Source: Clostridia bacterium (GTDB lineage Bacteria; Bacillota; Clostridia; Christensenellales; Aristaeellaceae). Taken from it: DNA of 5,526 nucleotides. The stretch covers positions 1 to 5,526 of the forward strand of contig JAFWBZ010000023.1 of the NCBI GenBank assembly GCA_017537105.1, read 5' to 3'. The position numbers and the translations under genes are program-made. Below, piece by piece: positions 1-4,900 of this stretch. The notes below the pieces were generated by a model. That model did no database searches and was not told the DNA's origin. It worked only from the letters and a program-made list of their open reading frames with translations. The stretch's first letter is position 1. Every line of letters begins with the position of its first letter.

Positions 1-89
1 CTGTTCCCATCCCGAACACAGAAGTTAAGCCTCAGCACGCTGATAGTACTTGGCTGGAAACGGCCCGGTAGGGTAGGTCGTCGCCGGAT
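1..89 (+). rRNA. rrf: 5S ribosomal RNA, 3' portion (5' end outside window)
   Basis: The stretch begins inside 5S rRNA: the near-universal loop B/helix III segment CCCGAACACAGAAGTTAAGC is at 11-30. Helix IV follows at 52-65 as GGCTG/CGGCC closed by a GAAA tetraloop. The 3' strand with GTAGGTCGTCGCCGG is at about 73-87. Roughly 30 nt of the 5' end are missing, judged against the usual length of about 117 nt. It is the large-subunit 5S component and, being followed directly by an intrinsic terminator with no tRNA, marks the end of an rRNA operon. The 3' boundary (about 87-89) is uncertain by a few bases because the partner strand of helix I is not in the window. Confidence 0.95.
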
Positions 90-94
90 CCCAC

Positions 95-127
95 GGAGAT
101 CATCCACTCGGATGGTCTCCTTTTTTT
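95..127 (+). terminator. Intrinsic terminator of the rRNA operon
   Basis: GGAGATCATCC (95-105) pairs with GGATGGTCTCC (110-120), giving 11 bp with one G-U pair. The loop is the tetraloop ACTC and seven T residues follow (121-127). It sits about 6 nt after the 5S 3' end, where an rRNA operon terminator is expected. Confidence 0.95.
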
Positions 128-180
128 GTCGTTTTGGAAAGATAAAATGTGAATATATTACGAAAATATGACAATTACTA

Positions 181-209
181 TTGCAAATGAAATAGAAATG
201 AGATATAAT
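181..209 (+). promoter_or_regulatory. Sigma-A type promoter of the esterase gene
   Basis: The -35 box TTGCAA (181-186) and a perfect -10 box TATAAT (204-209) are separated by exactly 17 nt. The expected start of transcription is about 216, leaving a leader of roughly 26 nt before the ATG at 242. The 40 bp upstream (about 141-180) are strongly AT-rich in an otherwise GC-rich window, which would suit an UP-like element. No operator-like palindrome is apparent. Confidence 0.85.
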
Positions 210-230
210 GTACATACCATTGAGAAGTCG

Positions 231-236
231 AGGTGG
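231..236 (+). promoter_or_regulatory. Ribosome binding site fixing the esterase start at 242
   Basis: AGGTGG (231-236) lies 5 nt before ATG 242. A GTG at 233 in the same frame would overlap this site and is therefore unlikely to be the start. Confidence 0.7.
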
Positions 237-241
237 GATTC

Positions 242-1036
242 ATGGGCTTTTTTACGGGATCTGTGTTTTCTGAAACGTTGAACATGGATACGACCATCGG
301 CGTGATCCTGCCCCATGATTCCCGCTTTCACCGGGGCATCGCGCCATTCGCGGAGGGGATTGCGGCGCGGGAACGGCCGCGAACGCTGATCCTGCTGCAT
401 GGATTGACGGACAACTGGGCGGCATGGGGCTACCGGTCCCGCATACTCAGCTATGCCGAGGAGCGGGATGTGGCGGTGATCATTCCGGAGGTCCAACGCA
501 GCTTTTACCAGGACATGGCCAATGGTGAGGCCTATTTCAGCTATGTTTCGGAGGAATTGCCGCAGCTCGCCGCGTCGCTGTTCAAGATTTCGACGGCGCC
601 GGAGGACCTGATGGTGGCGGGACTGTCCATGGGCGGCTACGGTGCGCTGCGCTGCGGACTGACCCATCCGGAGCGGTATCGGGCCGTGGGAGCATTTTCC
701 AGCGCGGTGAACCTGGACGGCTTTACCGTGAAGATTCCGGAGCGCAAGGAGACGCGCGGCTTTGACCGCATGGTCCGGGGCATGTTCGGCGAGACGCCGG
801 TGATTCCCCGGGAAGCGAGGCTGGAGGAACTGGCTGCGGAGGCGGCTACAGCGGCACACTGCCCGCCGGTGCTGATGACCTGCGGCACGGAGGACGAGCT
901 GTACCCGCACAACGAGCAATTCTATCGCCTTCTGAAGGGATACGGCCTGCCGGTGACGTTCGAGGCCTGGCCGGGGATTCACGAGTGGGGGTTCTGGGAT
1001 AGGTCCATAAAGATGTTCCTGGAGCGCTGCGCCTGA
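242..1036 (+). CDS. Alpha/beta-hydrolase esterase (putative esterase, EstA/FrmB-like)
   Basis: This is a 264-residue cytoplasmic-looking serine esterase without signal peptide or membrane segment. The oxyanion-hole segment LLHGL is at residues 51-55. The nucleophile elbow GLSMGGYGAL has Ser129 as nucleophile. Asp218 in GTEDELYPHN and His247 in PGIHEWGFWD complete the catalytic triad, in the order and spacing of the esterase D/S-formylglutathione hydrolase/tributyrin esterase superfamily (Pfam putative esterase, PF00756). The HEWxFWD wording is typical of short-chain carboxylesterases and feruloyl/acetyl esterases in gut Firmicutes, so the family's usual role is hydrolysis of short acyl esters, perhaps on carbohydrate side chains; the substrate here is inferred, not shown. 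The length is normal for single-domain members. It is the first gene after the rRNA operon, has its own promoter, and the next gene starts 32 nt after its stop. Confidence 0.9.
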   Translation: MGFFTGSVFSETLNMDTTIGVILPHDSRFHRGIAPFAEGIAARERPRTLILLHGLTDNWAAWGYRSRILSYAEERDVAVIIPEVQRSFYQDMANGEAYFSYVSEELPQLAASLFKISTAPEDLMVAGLSMGGYGALRCGLTHPERYRAVGAFSSAVNLDGFTVKIPERKETRGFDRMVRGMFGETPVIPREARLEELAAEAATAAHCPPVLMTCGTEDELYPHNEQFYRLLKGYGLPVTFEAWPGIHEWGFWDRSIKMFLERCA

Positions 1037-1055
1037 GCGGCACGGTGCGAAAAAA

Positions 1056-1060
1056 GGGGG
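1056..1060 (+). promoter_or_regulatory. Ribosome binding site choosing ATG 1069 for the LRR gene
   Basis: GGGGG (1056-1060) within an A-rich tract is 8 nt from ATG 1069 but only 2 nt from the in-frame ATG 1063. The GTG at 1045 is upstream of the site. Starting at 1069 also gives a textbook signal peptide (MKKLCVLLML). Confidence 0.6.
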
Positions 1061-1068
1061 AAATGGCT

Positions 1069-1881
1069 ATGAAGAAACTGTGCGTTCTGTTGATGCTGGC
1101 GCTGCTGATGAGCACGGCGCTGGCGGAGACGCCGTCGACGCCGATCCATGAATGCGGCGACTATACCTATATCATCCTTCCGGACGGCACGGCGCAAATC
1201 GTCGAATGGGAGGGACGCGACGCGGAGCTGGTGATTCCAGCGGCGCTGGATGGCCTCGAGGTGACGAGCATCAGCGAGTGCGCGTTTGCCGACTGCGAGC
1301 AGCTGCGATCCATCGCGCTGCCCGAAACCGTGCGGGAGATCGGCGTGGAGGCCTTTGCCGGCTGCGTGGATCTGGAGCACATCGCCCTGCCGGAGGGCCT
1401 TCTCCGCATTGGGGACGCGGCGTTTCAGGGCTGCGAAGCCCTGACGCGAATCGCGTTGCCGGCTTCGGTGATGGAGATCGGGGAGAACCCCTTCATGGCC
1501 TGCGCCAACCTCTGCGAGATCACCGTGGCGGAGGACAGTGAACGCCTGACTGCCGTTGCAAGCGTGCTGTTTTCCAGGGCAGACGGGCGACTGGTGTGCT
1601 ATCCGCTGGGCCTGGAGGCGGAGCGCTATACGGTGCCGGAGGGCGTGCGGGAGATCGGCGCCCGGGCCTTTGCACGCGACCTGTACCTGGAGGAGGTCGT
1701 GCTGCCGGAGAGCCTGGAGGTCATCGGGCGGCAGGCCTTCGACGGCTGCGATGGCTTACAGACCATGAACCTGCCCGCAAGTGTGACGAACATCGGCGAT
1801 GGCGCCATGCGGTGCGCCAGGCTGACGCTGGTTCCTGAGGCGGGCGGCGAGGCGCGCGTGCTGGCCGGCGACGGCGCATGA
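1069..1881 (+). CDS. Secreted BspA-like leucine-rich-repeat protein
   Basis: The 270-residue product begins with a Sec signal peptide: MKK, a hydrophobic core at residues 4-18, and a likely cleavage after ALA (residue 19). Residues about 53-150 and 187-248 carry BspA/Treponema-type leucine-rich repeats (LRR_5 family, PF13306) of about 23 residues, with the recurrent pattern LPxxVxxIGxxAFxGCxxLxxI. Clear copies begin near residues 83, 106, 129, 189, 212 and 235. A non-repeat island (about 151-186, around ITVAEDSERL and LVCYPLG) interrupts the solenoid, as is common in the family. No LPXTG motif, C-terminal hydrophobic anchor, SLH or choline-binding repeats are present, so the protein is predicted to be released or held by a partner. 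Family members serve in adhesion and protein-protein contact; the ligand is unknown. It lies 32 nt after the esterase stop with no promoter seen between, suggesting co-transcription. Confidence 0.9.
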   Translation: MKKLCVLLMLALLMSTALAETPSTPIHECGDYTYIILPDGTAQIVEWEGRDAELVIPAALDGLEVTSISECAFADCEQLRSIALPETVREIGVEAFAGCVDLEHIALPEGLLRIGDAAFQGCEALTRIALPASVMEIGENPFMACANLCEITVAEDSERLTAVASVLFSRADGRLVCYPLGLEAERYTVPEGVREIGARAFARDLYLEEVVLPESLEVIGRQAFDGCDGLQTMNLPASVTNIGDGAMRCARLTLVPEAGGEARVLAGDGA

Positions 1882-1900
1882 ACGAGGACACAAATCCCCA

Positions 1901-1926
1901 AAGGGACGGCTCTGAGACCGTCCCTT
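1901..1926 (+). terminator. Intergenic hairpin without U-tract (partial terminator or processing site)
   Basis: AAGGGACGG (1901-1909) pairs perfectly with CCGTCCCTT (1918-1926) around an 8-nt loop. The 3' flank is GAATGG rather than a run of T, so canonical intrinsic termination is not supported. It lies 19 nt after the LRR stop and 20 nt before the start of the next gene. It could attenuate, stabilise the upstream mRNA 3' end, or mark RNA processing. On the opposite strand, too, only two T residues follow the stem. Confidence 0.5.
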
Positions 1927-1946
1927 GAATGGTTGGAGGCATATGT

Positions 1947-3050
1947 ATGAAATACTGGCTTTCGCTGGTTGTGCTGCTGGCGCTGCTCGTGCCAGGTGCA
2001 TCGGCCGAGTTTTCAGAGGATTGGGCGTTGGTCGATGACTGCGAGTACCTGACCGCCGCGGAGTCCAGCGGCGTGATGATCGTGGGAACCGACTCCAGCG
2101 GAGATCTGCGGGACAAGTATGGCGCGTATACAGCAGCCAATGCGTTCGACTGCGACCCCACCACCACCTGGGCGGAGGATCGCTCCGGTCAGGGCGAGGG
2201 CGCGTGGTTGAAGGGCGAATGGGAGGTGCTGTCCGACCGCTGGTCGGTGATGGGCGTGATGCTCCGCTCCGGCTACCACAAATCCTCGGATGTCTTCAAA
2301 AAGAACAGCCGGCCCATGACGGTCGAGCTCGAGATCGCCAGCGGAGGAGCCTCGGCGGACTATCTGGTGACGCTGGAGGATCGGCTGAGCTGCCAGTATA
2401 TCGTGTTTGACGCGCCCATCGCGATCGAGGGAAGCGTCAGTGCGAAGCTGACGGTGTGGGAGGTATACCTGGGCAGCAAGTATTCCGATACCTGCGTGAG
2501 CGAGTTCGACCTGCTGGTCAGCCCGGAGAAGGGCGACGAAATCTCCGGACAGCCCATCGGCGGGGATGCTGCGGGCTGGTTCCTCGAGGATGCCGGCGAA
2601 ACGGAGGAAGAAGAATCGCTGTTTATCCTCTTCTATCGAATCAAAGGCGAGGACTACACCGGCTACAGCGCCGGAAACAGTGAGCGCAAAAACGCCTGCG
2701 GTTCCGTGGACGGCGTGGATGTCGGCATCAGTGCCATCTATACCATGCGGGATGAACAGACAGCCCGGTCGCTGCTTCAGGGAATCCTGAACGATTCCTG
2801 GGAGATTGACGATGGTTTAGAGGAGATTCAGCAGCTTCTGGACCGCGCTGTTTCGGTGCGACTGACCCAAAGTGAACTGTACGCCTCGGAAATATCCGGA
2901 AATTCGCCCCTGGACAACCCTCCGAGGAACGCCGACGAGTACTACCGGTTTGCGCTGGTGACCGCCGAAGGTGATACGGTGTCGCTGCTGGCCAACACCG
3001 GCTATGAGACCGACGGCGGCGAGTGGGCGGAGGCCGTGATCATCCCGTAG
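1947..3050 (+). CDS. Secreted protein with NADase-type glycan-binding (discoidin-like) domain and unknown C-terminal half
   Basis: The 367-residue product has a signal peptide: MKYW, a hydrophobic core at 5-17, and a likely cleavage after ASA at residue 20. GGAGG at 1935-1939 lies 7 nt before ATG 1947 and argues against the upstream in-frame ATG at 1929. Residues about 55-192 match the pattern of the NADase-type glycan-binding, or discoidin-like, domain found in many clostridial secreted proteins. The blocks are ANAFDCDPTTTWAED (64-78), a G-rich GQGEGAWL segment (81-88), the GYHKS block with KKNSRPM (109-124), and the end motif VYLGSKYSDTCVSEFDLLV (173-191). By family knowledge this module binds glycans; ligand binding here is inferred. 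Residues 216-224 form an acidic linker (ETEEEESL). Residues 225-367 (starting LFILFYRIKG) match nothing I recognise; they are acidic and polar with no membrane anchor. The hairpin at 1901-1926 separates it from the LRR gene. Confidence 0.85.
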   Translation: MKYWLSLVVLLALLVPGASAEFSEDWALVDDCEYLTAAESSGVMIVGTDSSGDLRDKYGAYTAANAFDCDPTTTWAEDRSGQGEGAWLKGEWEVLSDRWSVMGVMLRSGYHKSSDVFKKNSRPMTVELEIASGGASADYLVTLEDRLSCQYIVFDAPIAIEGSVSAKLTVWEVYLGSKYSDTCVSEFDLLVSPEKGDEISGQPIGGDAAGWFLEDAGETEEEESLFILFYRIKGEDYTGYSAGNSERKNACGSVDGVDVGISAIYTMRDEQTARSLLQGILNDSWEIDDGLEEIQQLLDRAVSVRLTQSELYASEISGNSPLDNPPRNADEYYRFALVTAEGDTVSLLANTGYETDGGEWAEAVIIP

Positions 3051-3106
3051 GGTGGTTTTGTCACAGATTGTCGGATTATTGGCGAAACTTGTTTGAGGGA
3101 ATGTCT

Positions 3107-3135
3107 TTGCTTTTGCGGAAAAAATCCGGTATGCT
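3107..3135 (+). promoter_or_regulatory. Probable sigma-A promoter of the peptidase-like/YkgJ-like/DUF4298 unit
   Basis: TTGCTT (3107-3112) and TATGCT (3130-3135) are 17 nt apart, with an AT-richer flank than the surrounding genes. Transcription would begin near 3142, about 25 nt before ATG 3167. Each box departs from consensus at two positions, so this is less certain than the promoters at 181 and 4600. Confidence 0.6.
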
Positions 3136-3166
3136 GGGAGAAGATGAGCATAGCGGAGGTTTTTCT

Positions 3167-3754
3167 ATGCGCTTTTTTGGCCGTATTGTCGCGCTTCTGT
3201 GCGCGTTTGCCATGATACTTGCCGCCTGCCCGGCATGGGCGGAGGAGGCCTATGTGGGCTCCCGTCCGTCGGCGGGCATCTATGTCACCCAGACGCGCAA
3301 GCACACCTGTACGCTGATCGCTGCGACGATGATGCTGCGCAACTACGCCGCGCTGAAGGGCAGCCCCTACGAGATGGTGGACGAGTGGTCTGTGGGCTTC
3401 TACGCCTGGACAAAGGGCTGGGGGCTCTCCCGGCACTTTGTGATCGGGCAGATCGAGGTGGCGCAGTCGACGGACATTCGAAGTGTCCGGGACAAGAAGC
3501 AATACCTGATCGATCGGCTGGAGGAGCATCCCGAGGGCATTGTGATCTACGACACCGGCGCGCCGCACGCCATCTATCTGTTCGGATATGACCGGGCGCG
3601 GGACATCTTCTACTGTGCGGACACCATTTCCAGCCGAGGCGGCCGCCCCATCCGCCTGGAGAACTCCGTCATCAACGGCGAGGGCCAGGAGGCCAAGATC
3701 AACACCATCGACAAGATCTGGTATGTGGCCGGAAGGCTCGCGCTGGAGGCATAG
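3167..3754 (+). CDS. Secreted C39/papain-like putative cysteine peptidase
   Basis: The 195-residue product is exported: a positively charged start (MRFFGR), a hydrophobic core at 7-20, and a probable signal peptidase I site after AWA at residue 25. A lipobox-like LAAC at 18-21 leaves a lipoprotein reading open. GGAGGT (3155-3160) is 6 nt before ATG 3167; upstream in-frame starts would overlap the previous gene. The mature part resembles the papain-like C39 peptidase fold (Peptidase_C39_2 type). Gln42 and Cys48 in TQTRKHTCTLIAATMMLRNY have the Gln-6-Cys spacing of the oxyanion glutamine and nucleophile. His134 in GAPHAIYLFGYD and Asp152 in YCADT give the remaining catalytic pair in the right order. 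The role would be cleaving an extracellular peptide or cell-wall linkage, but no substrate can be named and activity is inferred from residue spacing only. It heads a three-gene unit; the next gene starts 10 nt after its stop. Confidence 0.75.
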   Translation: MRFFGRIVALLCAFAMILAACPAWAEEAYVGSRPSAGIYVTQTRKHTCTLIAATMMLRNYAALKGSPYEMVDEWSVGFYAWTKGWGLSRHFVIGQIEVAQSTDIRSVRDKKQYLIDRLEEHPEGIVIYDTGAPHAIYLFGYDRARDIFYCADTISSRGGRPIRLENSVINGEGQEAKINTIDKIWYVAGRLALEA

Positions 3755-3764
3755 AAAAGGCGTT

Positions 3765-4253
3765 ATGGATCGGAATATCCTGCTGAAGGCGTATGCGGCC
3801 ATCGGGGCGCGCACGCCGATGTTCACCGATTGCGGCGCACTGTGCGGCGCGGTCTGCTGCCGCGCGGACGAGGACGGACAGGGCGGCGTGCACCTGTTCC
3901 CCGGGGAGTCGGCAATGCTCAGGAACTGCGACTGGGTGGACGCCGTGAAGCCCGGCAGCTTTGCGCCGATCATGACCTGCATCGGAAGCTGCGAGCGGGA
4001 GAAGCGTCCCCTCGGCTGCCGCATCTTCCCGCTGACGCCGGTGCGGGGCAGGTCCGGCAGATGGACCGTGCGGCTGGATGCCCGGGCCAGGGCCATGTGC
4101 CCGCTGGTCGGAAGCGGCATCGGCGGGCTGGATCCGGAGTTCGTGCGGGCGGTACGGGATGCGCTGCGCATCATCGCCGAAGACCCTGAGGGCGAAGCGT
4201 TCCTGGAGAAGTGGCTCCGCCTGGAAGAAGAGTACCGAAAACCCCTGTGGTGA
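3765..4253 (+). CDS. Cysteine-rich YkgJ-like protein (putative zinc/iron-binding cluster)
   Basis: The product has 162 residues, no signal peptide and no membrane segment, so it is predicted cytoplasmic. Nine cysteines lie in two groups: Cys23, 27, 31 and 32 in TDCGALCGAVCC, and Cys72, 76 and 85 in TCIGSCEREKRPLGCRIFPL, with Cys55 and Cys112 besides. The CC pair followed by an RPxxCRxFPL block is the signature layout of the YkgJ/UPF0153 cysteine cluster proteins, which are thought to chelate zinc or an iron cluster and have no firmly established biochemical role. The C-terminal 40 residues form charged helices (EDPEGEAFLEKWLRLEEEYRK). ATG 3765 is chosen because the frame upstream overlaps the peptidase-like gene. 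The site AAAAGG (3755-3760), 4 nt before the ATG, is a weak ribosome binding site. Tight spacing on both sides supports one transcript with the flanking genes. Family confidence is moderate. Confidence 0.75.
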   Translation: MDRNILLKAYAAIGARTPMFTDCGALCGAVCCRADEDGQGGVHLFPGESAMLRNCDWVDAVKPGSFAPIMTCIGSCEREKRPLGCRIFPLTPVRGRSGRWTVRLDARARAMCPLVGSGIGGLDPEFVRAVRDALRIIAEDPEGEAFLEKWLRLEEEYRKPLW

Positions 4254-4258
4254 GGAGG
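4254..4258 (+). promoter_or_regulatory. Ribosome binding site favouring GTG 4266 over ATG 4260
   Basis: GGAGG (4254-4258) is only 1 nt from ATG 4260 but 7 nt from the in-frame GTG 4266, the normal spacing. The site starts directly after the YkgJ-like stop codon (TGA 4251-4253). Confidence 0.65.
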
Positions 4259-4265
4259 TATGCCC

Positions 4266-4571
4266 GTGACCCGCATCGAGCGCATTCAGGCCATGGAGGC
4301 TCTGCTGAACGAGACCGGCGACGCCGTGGAGGCGCTGGCCAACGCCCTGGAGGACTACGCTTCCATCCAGGCGAAGATTCATAGGCTGTCCAAATATTAT
4401 GGCAGCGACCAGTGGTATGACGACCGCGCCGTGGACGACGCGGGCAAGCTGCCCGCCGACCTGAAGCGGGGCGTGCTCACCGAGGACCTGATCTACGACG
4501 TGCTGGTGGGCAATCGGGAAAACGCGATCCGGATGCTGGAGCTGGGCACGGAGATCCTGAAGCGCCTGTGA
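4266..4571 (+). CDS. DUF4298 domain-containing protein
   Basis: This is a 101-residue cytoplasmic protein of unknown function. It shows the DUF4298 pattern throughout: RIERIQAMEALL at the start, a helical EALANALEDYASIQAKI stretch (about residues 22-38), LSKYYGSDQWYDD (41-53), and the conserved core AGKLPADLKRGVLTEDLIYD (59-78), then NRENAIRMLELGTEIL to the end. Length and composition fit a complete single-domain member; much of it should be helical. The start at GTG 4266 is preferred on ribosome-binding-site spacing and gives the family-like N terminus MTRIERI; the alternative ATG 4260 adds two residues. It is the last gene of the unit that begins with the peptidase-like gene, 12 nt after the YkgJ-like stop. 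No terminator was found after it, so read-through into the proS leader is possible. Confidence 0.88.
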   Translation: MTRIERIQAMEALLNETGDAVEALANALEDYASIQAKIHRLSKYYGSDQWYDDRAVDDAGKLPADLKRGVLTEDLIYDVLVGNRENAIRMLELGTEILKRL

Positions 4572-4599
4572 GCACGGATGCAATTTAATAAAAATTCAC

Positions 4600-4628
4600 T
4601 TGCACAAACGCATGGCGGCGGGTATAAT
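4600..4628 (+). promoter_or_regulatory. Sigma-A type promoter of the proS T-box transcript
   Basis: TTGCAC (4600-4605) and a perfect TATAAT (4623-4628) are separated by 17 nt. The AT tract at 4582-4597 immediately upstream of the -35 box looks like an UP element. The predicted transcription start, about 4635, coincides with the first base of the T-box Stem I base helix, which independently supports the assignment. Confidence 0.9.
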
Positions 4629-4634
4629 GGTACT

Positions 4635-4869
4635 CGCATGACGACGGAGAAATCGATTGTACGGGGCCTTCAGAGAGCGCGCACACGGCTGAGAGGCGCG
4701 CGGCAGACGGCAATCGGATCCGGCCTCCCGAGTGCGCAGGGGAACGCAGTTTTTGAAACCCTGCCGGGCGCTCCCGTTACAGGGCAGAGAGAAGATATGC
4801 TTGCATATCAAGCAAGGTGGTACCGCGAAGTTCCGGCTTCGCCCCTGCGGACGGGGTGAAGCCGTTTTT
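4635..4869 (+). promoter_or_regulatory. T-box riboswitch leader of proS (uncharged tRNA-Pro sensor)
   Basis: A tRNA-sensing transcriptional attenuator fills the 329-nt gap before proS. The Stem I base is CGCAT (4635-4639) with GTGCG (4732-4736). The arm above the specifier loop is CGATTG (4654-4659) with CAATCG (4711-4716). The distal arm is GCGCGC (4677-4682) with GCGCGC (4696-4701), flanked by the conserved AGAGAG (4672-4677) and GGCTGAGAG (4687-4695) elements. The specifier should lie in 4717-4724; CCG (4720-4722, Pro), followed by a purine, is the best candidate. GCAGGG (4736-4741) with CCCTGC (4759-4764) is a possible Stem II, and CCCTG (4759-4763) could instead pair with CAGGG (4780-4784). 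GATATGC/GCATATC (4794-4809) is Stem III. The T-box AAGGTGGTACCGCG is at 4814-4827; its TGGT (4818-4821) would pair with an ACCA tRNA end, fitting the A discriminator of tRNA-Pro. Uncharged tRNA should favour the antiterminator and proS expression. Confidence 0.95.
4834..4869 (+). terminator. Regulated intrinsic terminator of the proS T-box
   Basis: CGGCTTCGCCCC (4834-4845) pairs with GGGGTGAAGCCG (4853-4864), 12 bp with one G-U, around a 7-nt loop, followed by TTTTT (4865-4869). Its 5' arm starts 6 nt after the T-box sequence. CCT at 4844-4846 could instead pair with AGG at 4815-4817 in the antiterminator, giving the mutually exclusive switch. Confidence 0.95.
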
Positions 4870-4900
4870 CTTTCGACAATTGATGCAGGAGGAAGATTCC

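Noticed and set aside
158..982. 274-codon open frame on the minus strand opposite the esterase
   Set aside because: The composition is shadow-like (rich in Arg, His, Gln), and the plus-strand esterase has a complete catalytic triad and its own promoter.
1228..1812. Possible direct DNA repeats in the LRR gene
   Set aside because: The periodicity is at protein level (about 23-residue leucine-rich repeats); the nucleotide copies are diverged and not a separate repeat element.
3116..3128. Short inverted repeat CGGA-N5-TCCG inside the promoter spacer at 3107-3135, considered as an operator
   Set aside because: Four-base arms are expected by chance; there is no extended symmetry or second copy.
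3023..3166. N-terminal extension of the peptidase-like gene from 3023
   Set aside because: It would overlap the end of the preceding gene and bury the signal peptide; the GGAGGT at 3155-3160 fixes the start at 3167.
3588..3764. N-terminal extension of the YkgJ-like gene from 3588
   Set aside because: It lies wholly within the peptidase-like coding region up to its stop and the added residues are Arg/Ser/Pro-rich shadow sequence.
3002..4285. 427-codon open frame on the minus strand
   Set aside because: It spans three well-supported plus-strand genes with signal peptide, domain motifs and ribosome binding sites; its product is low-complexity, rich in Arg/His/Pro/Ser and matches nothing. It is a GC-bias shadow.
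3699..4583. 294-codon minus-strand frame opposite the YkgJ-like and DUF4298 genes
   Set aside because: Both plus-strand genes carry family signatures; the antisense product has none.
4572..4599. Terminator after the DUF4298 gene
   Set aside because: Only a weak AATTT/AAATT complementarity in an AT tract; no GC stem and T-run. The tract fits an UP element better.
4578..4859. 93-codon plus-strand frame across the proS leader
   Set aside because: It overlaps the promoter and all structural elements of the T-box, so the sequence is constrained as RNA; no usable ribosome binding site precedes it.
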